DNA of 64,000 bases from Pyrrhosoma nymphula (Eukaryota > Arthropoda > Insecta > Odonata > Coenagrionidae): positions 46,119,822-46,183,821 of the forward strand of contig OY754328.1 of the NCBI GenBank assembly GCA_963573305.1, given 5' to 3'. Of this stretch, positions 22,427 to 34,999 are shown piece by piece; position 1 is the stretch's first letter, and each line of letters begins with the position of its first letter. Position numbers and translations under genes: made by a program. The notes beneath the pieces were generated by a model. The model saw only the letters and a program-made list of their open reading frames with translations. It ran no database searches and had not been told where the DNA came from.

Positions 22427-23030
22427 TCTACAACTAAATAATATTCTGCAACCCACCACAATAGTGTGTGGCAGGGGGTGAGTTATCACCAACATGTACT
22501 ACATTGTAACACAACAAAGTTGAAGAAGCCACCGATATTGGTGCATTAGATAAAAACGTGCACACACTTGCCATGAGGTGACATTTAAACAACATGCATT
22601 GCACTTTAAGCATGCCAACAATGCTATACGAACTATTTGTATTAATATATTTTGCAACTATATAAATGGACCAAGATACAATAAATGCACCTGAAAAATA
22701 CTGGCAGCATATTCAAAGTGGGGTCTAACAAGGGAGACGCAGCTAACTTCCCTAACTGTATCGTCGCACTTGCCAAGTATTCTTTTAACAAATCCCAATT
22801 AACGATTAGCTTGGCCGCTAATTTGCGAATATGCTTACTCCACGAGATATCATTAGTCAGTTTAACTCCGAGGTATTTAACCGATTTTACAGTCTCAAAT
22901 TAGCTGTTGTGTATGCAATAGCTGTTACAAGGGGAGTTTTACCGTTTCCTAAAATTTATGACAACGCATATTTTCTACTTTAACTCTAGCTGCCACGCAT
23001 CGCACCACTACTGTATTGGCTCGAGGTCCT
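22427..23030 (-). mobile_element. Older CR1/Jockey-like copy, 3' half
   Basis: This segment aligns with the 3' end and C-terminal RT of the younger copy: 22470-22500 corresponds to 23070-23100, and 22700-23030 to 23757-24093, with an internal deletion of about 450 bp near 22690. It breaks off at GAGGTCCTT (23022-23030), and the matching continuation AGTTAGCGCTT resumes at about 26083, on the far side of the younger element. The two parts therefore formed one old copy, split by the insertion of a relative. Many stops and small indels make it non-coding. Confidence 0.85.
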
Positions 23031-26000
23031 TACATCTACATCTACAAATTACCCTGCAAGCCACCTCAGGGGTGTGTGGCAGGGGGTGAATAATCACCAA
23101 CATGCATTACACTATACCCTAAAGTTAGTGTAACTACGACTAATTATGCATTAGCATAAATCGCTAATGCTTGTCATGAGGCGAAGCCTCACAAGCATGC
23201 AACACTACACCACCGATGTCATCAAAATGGAGAGTGACCTCAATATACATGCATTCTACAACTACACAGATGGACAGGGACTCAAGACCCATGTAGAAAA
23301 CATGCTAGGCGTGCTGTTAGTATGTACTAGGTAACAGATAAGGATTCAAGTATTAGGAGTACTACTACTACTACTACTAAGAGCTACACTACCTAACGAC
23401 AAACCTAGATAAAAGTCTCATGGCAGCTATTATGGTCCCTTATCGTTCGTGGGAAAAATGACATCTAAAATCTATCCGTTCTGCAGTCTAGTTCCCTAAT
23501 TTTACTCTCATGATCTGATCTACCGTAGTATGTCGGATTTCGTAAAATATTATCAACGTCGTCAGAGAAGAGACCGGTTTGGAACTTACATAATAGATTG
23601 AGTCTAAATTTTAATCGACGGTCTGAAAGCTTTTCCCATCCCAGTTGCTGCAAAAGGTCAGTAACACTAACGAGATTATCATAACGGCCTTTAACATATC
23701 TTGCCGATCTTCGCTGCAGGCGTTCTAACTCAGTTTCCAAGCCTATCTCATAAGGATCCCAAATACTGGCGGCATATTCTAAGTGGGGTCTAACGAGGGA
23801 GAAGTAGCTGATTTCCCTAACTTTATCGTCGCACTTGCCAAGTACTCTTTTAACAAATCCCAATTTACGATTAGCTTGACCGGTAATTTCTCGAATATGT
23901 TTACTCCACGATAGATCATTAGTCAGTTTAACTCCGAGGTACTTAACCGATTCTACGGTGTCTAGTTTTATGTTGTTTATGCAATAGCTGTTACAAGGAG
24001 CGTTTTTCCGTTTCCAAAAATTCACAACAACGCATTTTTTCAGGTTTAATTCTAGCTGCCACGCATCGCACCACTCTTGTATTGCCTTGAGGTCCTTAGT
24101 TAGCGCTTCCTTGTCATCAAAGCTACGAATTTCTCTATACACCACTGCGTCGTCAGCAAATAATCTAAGCTTACTGTCAACTTTGTCACCGATGTCGTTT
24201 ATGTACAAAAGGAACAGAAGCGGGCCTATGACACTTCCCTGTGGGACACCCGATGTGACTTTTACTTCATTAGAGATAGCGCCATCTAATACAACCCTTT
24301 GCACGCGATTACTTAAGAATTCTCTAATCCAGGAAATTACGTCGTCGTCTAAACCGTAGGATTTTAATTTCATGAGTAGCTTACTGTGGGAAACTTTATC
24401 AAATGCCTTTTTAAAGTCAAGAAAAATTTCATCAACTGGAGCGTTATGTTCACCCGAGACTAAAATATCGTGAGCAAAAAGTGCTAATTGAGTTTCGCAA
24501 GATCTTCCCTTTCTGAATCCGTGTTGTGTTTTTGTTAACAAGTTTTCTATATCGAGGTGTCTCATAACTGAGCTAACAATTATATGTTCAAGAACTTTGC
24601 AAGAGATAGATGTGAGAGATATCGGTCTGTAGTTCGATGGCTGTTCCTTATCACCGCTTTTGAATATGGGAGTGACATTTGCAATTTTCCAGTCCATGGG
24701 TACTTTGTGTTCGTTGATGGATTTACTAAATATATTCTGCAAGTAGGGTGCTATTTCACAAGCTAATTCTCTATACACGCGGGCAGGAATTTCTTCAGGA
24801 CCTGGGGATTTATTTGGACTTAAAGATTTTAGCAAGTTTTCTATTCCTTGAGTGCAAATATCGATAGGCGGCATCTTTTGCTGGAAGTGATCATTTAAGT
24901 TTACGGATGTAATTTGTGATGACTTGGTGAACACACTTTGAAAGTAAGAATTTAATAAGTTGGCCTTGTCCGAGCTGCTTGTTAACAATTCGCCATTTTC
25001 GTTTCGTAATGGAATAACTGTTGATCTATTGCCTTGAACTTCCCTTACGTATGACCAAAATGCCTTTGGGTTGTCCTGTAATTGTTCTCCTAATGTTTTT
25101 CTTTTAAAATCCATGAATGCATTCCGAAAGGCTTCCTTTGTAGTGGCTCTAGACAATTTGTATTTTTCAAATATTAAATTTTGATCACTAGTGGACAAAT
25201 CTCTACGGAGTTTTTTCATCTTGGCGTGGCATTCTCTCTGACGTCTTAACGATTTTCTCACTTCTGCATTGTACCATCTTGGTTCGCTGCCCTCTTTTTT
25301 TACTTTACTTGGAATGTATTTTCTGATCCCTGAATGTACGATCGAAAGAAAAGCTTTCTAACTACCCTCCGTGTCTAACTTTAAGCTTGATTCCTGGAAT
25401 ACGGAAAGAGAATTTTTTAGATGACTCTTAAACGCATTGAAATCGGATTTTTTAAAAATGTAGAATTTTCTTCTTTGTTTAAAACTTTTAATGATACTCA
25501 AAGAGAACTTTGCAGTAACTACTCTATGGTCACTAATGCCCTCAACAGTGTTTACCTTAATTACTTGTTGCGGTATATTTGTTGCCAATAAATCAAGAAT
25601 GTTGTCCCCTCTGTTAGGCGTCGTAGATATCTGATGTAGGGCATTTGATGAGAACGTGTGCAGCAGGGACTCGCATATATCTTTGTCTCTTCCTCCTGAT
25701 ATGTAACTGTAGGTCCTCCAATCTATAGAGGGCCTATTGAAATCTCCACCTATGATTAAATTTCTTTCGGTGTTCCTGGATGTGATGTTCTTTATTTGTG
25801 CTTCGAGTTCTAAAATTGAGGTGACGTCGGTGTTAGGTGGCCTGTAGTATGCGCACACGAATATTGTTTTTGATTTAGGGCATCTAATAGAGCACCATAC
25901 AGATTCTATGCTGGTATCTGGGACGGTTTCCGCTCGGCTGACTATGGTTTTCTTTACAGCTATAAATACTCCGCCTCCGGTTCGGTTGGACCTATCTTTT

Positions 26001-26078
26001 CTGTAAACTTTGAATGATTTAGGAAATATTTCACTATCAGAAATATCGTCCGTCAGCCAACTTTCAATGGGGGTTCAA
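23031..26078 (-). mobile_element. Young CR1/Jockey-like retrotransposon, 5'-truncated
   Basis: In minus orientation the element ends in a TGTAGATGTAGATGTA tail (23046-23031). Upstream of this tail come a 430-bp 3' untranslated region (with the conserved CCACACACCCC block near 23070), an RT frame and part of an endonuclease domain, cut off near 26078. The sequence on both sides is an older copy of the same family. A short microsatellite tail instead of poly-A, and heavy 5' truncation, are typical of the CR1/Jockey groups. ORF1 and the first third of the endonuclease are missing. Fragments of the same family occur at 6957, 36858 and 38789 in this window. Confidence 0.9.
23465..26074 (-). pseudogene. 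Endonuclease-reverse transcriptase ORF2, one premature TAG
   Basis: The open frame enters from the truncated 5' end at 26074 and runs 868 sense codons to the stop at 23465, broken only by TAG at 25360-25358. The endonuclease part shows ESWLTDDISDSEIF, RTGGGVFIAVKK, CAYYRPPN, IIGGDFNRPSIDW and GISDHRVV, that is the catalytic Glu, Asp/Asn and final SDH. The RT part shows SPNKSPGPEEIPARV, NVTPIFKSGDKEQPSNYRPI, TQHGFRKGRSCETQL, IFLDFKKAFDKVSH, GVPQGSVIGPLLFLLYIND and LRLFADDAVVY, then a thumb region YLGVKL and ending in RRSARYVKGRY...LGWEKL. All catalytic residues I can check are present. It would have made the target nick and copied the RNA. Truncation and the TAG make this copy defective. Confidence 0.9.
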
Positions 26079-26907
26079 CTTTAGTTAGCGCTTGCTTAAG
26101 ATTAAGGATACGGATTTCTCAATACACCACTGCGTCGTCTGCAAATAATCGAGGTTTAGTGTCATTCCTCAAATCCAGGAAATTACGTCGTCGTCTAACC
26201 CGTAAGATTTTAGTCTTTTAAGCAAATTTCTAAGGAACATTTAATCTAATGCCTTTTTTAAGTCAAGATACATAGCGTCCACTGGAACGCTATATTCACC
26301 CGAGACTAAAATATTGTGGGAAAAAAAGTTGTAAATGAGTTTCGTAAGATTTTTCCTTTCTGAATCCGTGTATTAGCAAGTTCTTAGTATTAGCAAGTTC
26401 TGCATATCGAGATGTCTCATAACTAGACTTACAATTTAATGTTGAAGGATTGTGCACGAGATAGATGTGCGGGATATCGGTCGATAATTCGATGGCTGTT
26501 TCTAATCACCGCTTTGATACATGGACGTGACATTTGCAATTTTCCAGTCCTTGAGTACTACGTGTTCGTTGATGGATTTACTGCATATTTTCAGCGAGTA
26601 GGGAGATATATTTTAAGCTAATTCTCTATACATGCGGGAAGGAATATTTTTCAGAACATGAAGATATTTTTGGACTTAGCGATTTTAACAAATTTTCTAT
26701 GCCGTGAGTGCCAATATCGATAGGCGGCATCTTTTGACGGATGTAATTTGTGCTAACTTGGTGAACACACTTTGAAAGTAGGAGTTTAATAAATTGACTT
26801 TTCCCGAACTTCTTGTTAGTACTTCGCCCTTTCCATGTGTAGTGGATTAACTGTTGATCTATTGCCTTGAACTTCGCTTACGAATGACCGTACTTCTTTT
26901 GGGTTTA
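26079..26907 (-). mobile_element. Older CR1/Jockey-like copy, 5' half
   Basis: From TTAGTTAGCGCTTGC (about 26081) to CTTTTGGGTTT (about 26907) the sequence follows the RT of the younger copy (24096 to about 25070) with many substitutions, small deletions (for example near 26167) and stops. It resumes exactly where 22427-23030 breaks off. The old copy ends in the N-terminal RT region, so it too was 5'-truncated. It contains the remnants of the FADD region near 26120-26150 and the GFRKGR region near 26345. Confidence 0.85.
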
Positions 26908-29900
26908 TGAGATATAGGCGTATAAAGATAGCTGCAGACGGCTGGTGTTTGGTGATATGGTAGCATGGAGTATGGTGGTACCCACTTCAATCTCAATACA
27001 TGGAAAAAAAAATTTCATCGGTATTGTTGTTATTTTTCATCGATACTATTCTGAAGCATTATAATATTCTATTTCGTCATTTTTCATTTTTTTCCGTCAC
27101 TCGGATGTGACATAATATCCCCTCCCCTTATCCCCTTTCATTTCCCCTTTTTATTACATGCTGTATTATTTTCCCATATCTGTAATCCCTTCATTCTTCG
27201 TAAATTATCGCACTCCGTATTTACTCTCGCATTAGAGTGATAATTCTTGTGAAGCGGAAACGGAAGTAAATCAGTGCTTCATTAATTTGGGGCAACTTGA
27301 AAAACTCCCTCCGGCGCGCGGCGAAGATCTAGTTTGAGACCCGATCTATTAGTCGTATCTACGCGGCGGGCAAGGCAGCCCTGACTCTGGGGCCGCCTTC
27401 CTTCGTCGGGCGACGGGGAAAGTATCGCCGATGGAATCCTCGCTATGAGTAGAATTAGTCCTGGCACCGAAGGGTGCATCGTCTCCTCCGCGACGACTTT
27501 CCTCCGCTGTGAGATTTACATTTTCTTCAAAGAAGGAACAGGACGATATATATTGAAAATACTATGGAAAAATCTACCTGTATATATTTCGAAAATATAC
27601 TCTTCTGTTTATACCGAAAAACTTAATGATAAATAACTTATCTATATCAGAAATTATATTTACCAAGCATTGTGTTCGTCCACTTCGCAAATATTACAGA
27701 CTTACCTAAAGTGGTCGTATGATTTAAGGTGGTTGGTGATACCCCTTGAGAGTGAGAATGGAAATCGAATCCTGAATTCTGTTCCCATAATTATGCAATG
27801 ATTCTCTCCTTCGTCCGCATATTTTTTCCGATGGCCCTTTTCCTTAGGATTATTTCGACTCCATTTTGCCTTCAGGTCTAACTCAACTTCATTATAAAAT
27901 TGCAGATGCGTTATTTAAAAATATATTTGAACTGCAATGGTGGACTTCAGTGCATGGGTGAATGAGTGCTTCTGGTAGTTATTGAGATGGAAAACTTTTT
28001 TACACTTCATTGTCTTCTCTTTTCCATTTCATCGTGTAATAAGCTTGTTGTTAGCGGGAAGGCGGGGACAATCTTTTTCCTACAAATCCCCATGTATTTA
28101 CGGCGTAATAGAGGATAATCCGCCTCTCATTAACGACACTCACTTCGGAGATAGACTATGTTCCTCGCGGCACCCTGAACCACTCGATGCCCGAAAGAGA
28201 TAGAATGGCTTATTTAAGGCTGGACTTTCGAATGAGAAAAACCATCAGATTATCCGTCATCAATTGGCCAGGGGCTATGGATCAAAGCGGTCATCTTTAA
28301 GTGTTCGAGCCACTTGTTTTCGACACGGTTTTGTATCTCGTGATTACCAGTACGTGAGCCATCCTCCTCTTCGAAAACATATGATTGATTACGTGGGCCT
28401 TAAACCGCAGCTTGCATAGTCATATGCCAGTATCCTTTTTTTTTGGACGGGCATGCCTTCCCCTCTGCCCTGAACACACAATCCTACTCCAAATCACTCC
28501 TTCGCTTCTCGCACACTCCCTCCTCCTTCCCTGATTCTCTTTGATCGTGCAATTCTCGGATATGTGACCACATCCGTTCACACGAGGTGATATCGGTGGA
28601 GTTGGCTCTACGTAAATGGATTGTTGTCACAATTCAATAAGCTTTAGCACGAACCATAAAAGCCATTATTATATTTCCCTGACTTTTATTGTAACATTTC
28701 TTAATGATTACTCTTAACATATTGACTAATTGTTAAAAAAAATAATTTTCTAATCTTTTTATCATAGAATATTTTCTTTTTATTTGTCTCAGCAAGAAAT
28801 TCATTTCGAGACTGTTAGGTTATATCCTCTTAATTGATCGTAGACGAAGTATAAAACAATGTTATTTTACGTAATCAAGTTTTTAGCTTTTTAGCACAAC
28901 ACGTGAAGTAAGGTATCGTTGGTGACTGGAATAAAATAAGCATTAAATATCCTGAAGATTTTCCCTTCAGGATAACAGTGATTTACAAAAACCTAGCGAT
29001 ATTTCTCGGTTGACTGCTGGGATATCTCGGAGTGGAGGGGACTTAACCATGAGAGGGAGTGGTGGAAACGATGCCCCCCCGTTTGGTTTCCGTTCGGGGG
29101 GTGGGTGAGGGGGTGGAGAGGGTAAAGGGCGCGGAGTCACTTCCGGATGACGTGGGAGGCCCCCCCACCCCCACGTTGCTAGCCCGCCCCACCCATTCGT
29201 CTTATTTTATGAGCAGTGGCGGCATTATCCTCCAAAAAAAGCCACGGAATTCTTTCTTTCTTTCCGGACGCCGAGAAAAGGCGGGGCCGAGGGTGGGTGG
29301 GTTGAGCGAGTCGTGTATCGCATCTCGCGTGCCTCGGGTAGTTACGGAAAAATATTGACCAGGCCGCCGCCGCCTTTTTGGCCAACTTACTCGGGTTGGG
29401 GGGGGGGGGGGGGGGAGGGGGGGGGGGGGTTATTTCCGCTTCGTCCGCTGCTGCGGGAGAATTCCAAGAGGGAAGGTTCTTTCGTAATCATTTGGGAGGG
29501 GGAGGGGGATCAGAGGGGAGTACCCCCTGCCTCACCTTACTACGTTTCAGCCCCACCAACACCCGCTCCCCTTCCCAATGAATCCCCATCCATTTAATAC
29601 CAGCGAAGTACGTATGCCTGTCAGCAATATTCCCGCCAATGTTACTTCTGTCTTCAAGACACTTCTCTCATGAAGAGAAACCTATAGAAAACGATTCGTT
29701 ATTCTGTCGTCTTTTCAAGTGACGACGCAGCTTTTCTTCTCTCCAAGCACTCGGTCTACTTGAGTGACTGTGAAAATGATGAGCGAACGTGGCTGTTTAC
29801 TCTTACGGGTAGAATTTATTGGCAGCGGGAAGCCTTGAAATTCCATTCCAATAGTGGTTGCTCTGTTTCCAAGCGTTTCCTTTCAAAATGCGACATATTC

Positions 29901-32900
29901 CGACGAGAAATACAAAACGTGGAGAAGCAGTTGTATACAGGAGACCCTTTCAAACGACAGATTGCATTTTGGTTTTCGTTTGCGCGAAGGAAAAAATGGG
30001 AGCTTTGCGATTCCGCTCGATAAAAGTTGTGATTTCCAAATAAAATAGGCTATTTTAACTCCAGTTTTGATGATTTGTACTACAACTCCTCGATATTACT
30101 GAAGTGGTTCATTGTGCAGCCTCCTGAATATCAATCTGGATGAGCGAAAGAAGTCATCAGTGTTGTCTTTTAAGATTTGGTTTAGAAAAAATGAAGACGT
30201 CGGTGAAAATAACTCGTATTTTCCGAAGGGGGGAATCCACATCATCAATAAATGTGCCACTTCCGTCCATTGGGTAGAGGTCCGGCTTTCCGGCTTCGGC
30301 TTTCGGTGGGAGTGAGAGGGGAGGGGGTGGTTTTATGGGGAAGGGGCGGGAGTCGTTTGAACGGGAAGGGGTGGGGTGGTTTAAGGGGTGGCTGTTAAGT
30401 CCAGCACGATTGTATCTCAAGAGATAGAGAGAGAGAGTTGAGAGAAACCATGTCCTAGGCTCAGAAAGTCGAGGAGATGAGAATGTGTCGTTGCATGGAA
30501 TTGCAGTCACTTTTCAAGAGAAAATGGAATCCAAGGGTTCGTCACACCATAGGGTCGCATGTGCATTCCGAGTGTGGCGCTTTCAAAGACATTCTCCCGT
30601 CTCTGGGCACGCGAACCCATGGCGTGCTCCGTCACACCTTCTCCCCCCCCCCTCCGCACCAAAAGAGGAATATCGCGTGCCTTCAATCTGAATATGCCTC
30701 TCTCGGTCACGCTCACCACCCAACCCCTCCCCCACACACGCAAAAGCACACTCCGGCGAGAGCACGTGGTCGAGAGAGTGAACTGCGCATGCGCGTGTCC
30801 TTCCGCCACGTTCTGTCTCCCTCCCCACCCCAATCAACACATCAATCGCTGGCGCGCGTCGACACCAATCATCGCTCATCAGATTGATTGCCTTCCACCC
30901 CCATTAAACGGAGGAGGTGCAGAGGAGAGTAATCGACATTCGGCGCATTTTCCTTTTCGCTGCACATCGCAAGGGCCACACACTATTAATCTTTCTCACA
31001 CATCTGGGTGTTTTCAACTGATCGTGGGGCATTTTCCGAAAGCACATACAATATTATTATTATCTACAAAAAGAGGAGTCCTTCGAGGCGGGCAGTAGTA
31101 CTTTTTAGTCGCGAAGGAGGGAGGTCCATACAGTGATATCGCCTCGTAGACTGGGCCCCGAGACGACGAGCCTCTTCGCCAGGGCGACTGACTGCCCGCC
31201 ACGCGAGACCCAACGAAGGTGGAGAGGAAGTGAAATAGTTAAAGCTCTGGATAGGAAAGTACGGGCAACGTTTGATCTCGACATATGCCGACAATCGAGG
31301 CTTCTGATTGGTCCCCGCCATTTTCGTCCTATGCGAATGTATTGTTGGCATCAGTTGCTGGCTAGAAATAATTGGAGTGGTTGTTTTTTCCTAAAGCAGC
31401 GGAGCGTTTTATCTATCTAGTTATCAACATGCCTCAGAGTTCTGCAGTTCGGTTGTTCAACGCAGGCGAAGAAAGGGAAGAAGTTACATCTTATCCCTTC
31501 GGGAACAGGGAATGAAATAAGAATATAAAAATGTTTGCAAAGGATATCCAGAGCTGACTGGATTCCAGGGAAGGATGACGATAGCGCTAGAATTTCATGC
31601 CTTTGAGTCTCTTATGCATTTATCGTACAGTAATTTGGACTTAATATTATAGATAAAATCATTTCTGCAGAAACGTGCAATTGCAAACCACGTGCGCAAC
31701 TAGTTTATAGGTGTTGTTTTAACTGTGTATAGTTGGTGATAGAATTGTCTGCCTTTATTTATTTCACGCGTGAATCATACAGTGAATGGATGTTACTACA
31801 TATTATTAATACACACCATCTGTGGAGAAAAGTGAATTTACAAACCGCGTGCTCAATTATGAGGTGTCGTCTACGTGGTGAGTGTAATAAATCCATTCAA
31901 ATTGATTTGGTTATGATTCTCCGCGGAAATACGCCGTCGTGAAGCTACAGCTGAAGTTATTAGGAATGATTGATTGATCACGAGTGTTAGTGCTTCATGC
32001 TTTATCGAATTCATCTTGAATGCTTCAGTCATTATCTAAGTATATCTCCTTTTTGTTGCAATGTAGGTTGAAGGCTGTATTGACGATTAGTTAAAAACTC
32101 GGCGTCAATTTCGTCAGTGACGATGGGGTTTTTATGTTTTAGATGATTTCGGTTTCCTTAATGAGTTACCTACTCATAAAATTAAGCCAAAGCGTTTCGT
32201 GACCAGCCGGTTTTTGAGACGTACCACGCCATTTGATCACGTTTTACATCGCCTTTCTGCTTATAAGTCTATCATCTTCCATTACGGGTTGCATATAACT
32301 TTAGTTGCCCTGTATATGACAAAAGAATGTTGTTTCAGCGCTGAGAATGATTGACAGCATTTTTTTGTGAATATTCTATCATGACTCTGATCGATTAAAA
32401 TACTTAAAATAAAGCTAATATCTCTGCAGTTACATTACAAAGTTGATCACCGTCTGTTCTCTGTGAGAAGTCACTTCATGGTCGAGGAAAACTTGACGTT
32501 TTATTCCCATTGCAGGCAAATATTCTATACCTAGGGTCGACTTTGATACTTAATTGACAAGTAAGCTAATATTTCTGTAGTGAACTCACATTTTAAAATC
32601 CGTATCCGTCAGTTATCAACGAGAAGTCACTTTATGTGCGGGGAGAAAATCACGACGTTCCACCCATATTGCAGACGACGTCGTCTGCTGCCGTTTGAGG
32701 CGTCTGCTGGGCTCGTATTTTACTGGCAGACTCCCGCATTTTGGAGAATATACTTGGTATAAAAATTATTTAGTATTATAAGCAATGTAATCATTGACGG
32801 GTTATCATGGCTCAAATTCGCTTAAATATAGTTTATTAATTTTTATCTCGTGCAAACATGTTTAGTCCCTATCTCTCCCATGTAAAAATCGGCCAAACAT

Positions 32901-34750
32901 TGCCGCGCGCGCAAGGTTGACCGTACTTACCTATCCAGAGCTTTATGAAATAGCCTACTCGCGCGCCAGGGACTCTCTCCGCGCTGGTAAATCAGGAAAC
33001 CACTCCACGCCCATCTCACGGATATCGGGATCGAATTTTAGAGGAAGGAATCCGACTTCATAAGAACTTCAACAAGGACGACGGTTAAAACATCAGCGAA
33101 ACGAAACGTAACCATAAGAGGACGGATGACCGATCTGTGAGCGCTGGAGGAGATGTGTTGGACGACGGACCAATCAATGGCCAGCCGACCCTCTCGGAAT
33201 TCGAACCCTCCTCGCAACGCGGGCCGCTAATTCGAGGGCAAGGCAGGAAGAGGACGCGCACATCGAACCGCTGAAAGGAGTGAAGAAGCTGAAGAGAGGA
33301 GAGGTTGGGGAACGAGCGGACGGACGGCCAACGCCCCCTTTCACGAGAGACGGCCCAACCAGGGCACATCAATCTCAAAGGGGGGTAACTGGGGAGGGCA
33401 TTATTAAGGGTGGGCGGTGGGGGAGGGGGAGTGGAGGGGAACCGACTGGAGGACCACATCGTCATTCGATGCGACGATGATGCATTATGGGATTCCCAAA
33501 CAGGGAGGGGGGGCGGGGAGGGGAATCCCATAATTCACGCGGCTCACAGTTTGGAAGGGCTCAACGCACGCGACACACACACAGCGTTAAGTGAGAGGCA
33601 TTGGGGGGGGGGGGGGGGGGGGCGGTGGCGAGGGAGTCAATGAGGGAACAACGACGATGAAGGTCTTCACGACACGAATCGTTCAATTTGGCATCGGACC
33701 CCACCATCGCTCACCCCGTTTCTTCACTTACGGGTGGTTCTCTTCGGCTCCAGGGTTGTCAGGGAGGTACCACGACTGCTCTCAACAAAAACAGTTTGCC
33801 TAACTCGGCTAAGTCAGTTGTTGTAAGAAACCTTTGTGCTCATAGAACCCGGAAATCTTCCTCACTAGAGAGATGCGACCAATGAGAATCGACTCAGAAG
33901 ACATCACCTGCATTCATAAAAAGAGACGAAGGCAAAAAAAAGCTGTAGGTGTAGCTGAGCCTTTCCAGAATGGCGGGAAAACCGTCGGTATGCATGCACA
34001 TGAGTAGTTTCGTAGTGTCGAACGAAATTTTTTATTTGGAGCCATTTATCCACGCGTTAATAAAATTCGCGACTGATTTCCAATTCCGGAATATCCCCGA
34101 ACTTGCGAATCGACGCTATCACCATTGCACAAACACATCGGCGGAGGAGGAGCCTATAGAAATCAATGATTGTCACCGTACAATGCTATTCTGTAGATGT
34201 CTGTTACCATATTTTCCATTGTATTACACAGCGTTTAGCTAGAAAATATCGCTATTTTGTCAGCCATATTTAATAACTAGTAAATGGGAGCTTGCAGTTT
34301 TCAAGCGGAAGGGGTAAAGTGTAAGATGGAAAAAATGTTAATCATTAAAAAGGAAAGCAATAAGGTCTTACTGCTCATGGAGATGATTGTATTTGGGTTC
34401 ACTGGTGACCTAAGAATATAATAATGAGAATCTAGCATTAAACGAATGGGTCCATGATATATTTGCTTTCTTCTTCTTAGTAATCGCTATATTTCTCCTT
34501 TAATTTACATGCCACTGAGCAATATTGAAGGAATATATTGTTAATAGAAAATAACAGTTGAAATTCAATCAATATACGCCAAACTAAATACAATGGATTT
34601 TCACATTTCATTTTTATTTTTGTTGATCTCAATTAATATAATTGAAATAAACCTTTCTGCAAATGGCGTGGAACTTGAATTAATTATTTCAAAAATCCAA
34701 GCGATAATGCAGCATAGTACATTACCCTATTACATGCTTTGGACTTAAAT
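26908..34750. other. No recognisable gene; several GC-rich tracts
   Basis: Nearly 8 kb without a supportable gene. GC-rich, CpG-retaining tracts lie at about 27290-27500, 29040-29580, 30290-31340 and 33080-33720; the rest is AT-rich. 29398-29429 is a run of 31 G broken by one A, and 33603-33622 is 20 G. Minus-strand 33190-33212 holds GGGTTCGAATTCC, a tRNA box-B-like block, without a clear box A. Open frames at 30477-31098 and 33085-33531 are Pro/Arg/Ser-rich and overlap frames on the other strand. Confidence 0.45.
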
Positions 34751-34756
34751 AACGGC

Positions 34757-34985
34757 GTTTCGAAGAATAACTCAGAAAGGAGGTGCAAGGATTAACATTC
34801 CTGGTAATACAGAGGGAGGGAAACCCAGGATAAGGTGGAAGGATTGTTTCAGAAGTAAAATGGAGGTATCTGGTGCAATCCCAACGGATTCCGTAGACAT
34901 TAGCAAATGGAGGAGAGTATCAAAGCTAGGGTAGATGCCAGGAAGAAGTGGAAGAAATTACACCCAGTCTTACGGGTGGCTGGAG
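34757..34985 (+). pseudogene. Non-LTR RT C-terminal fragment
   Basis: Translation reads EGGKPRIRWKDCFRSKMEV, then DSVDISKWRRVSK and, after a stop and frame change, DARKKWKKLHPVLRV. The pattern GRP.RWxDCVKxDL...DRxxWR is the usual C-terminal end of RTE-like endonuclease/RT proteins. No RT catalytic motif is present. It appears to be a 5'-truncated insertion of a family different from 17100-18089. Confidence 0.55.
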
Positions 34986-34999
34986 CGGTCATCATGAGT

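Noticed and set aside
30477..31098. Plus-strand frames of 136 and 179 codons
   Set aside because: They overlap each other and minus-strand frames, are Pro/His/Arg-rich and lack recognisable motifs.
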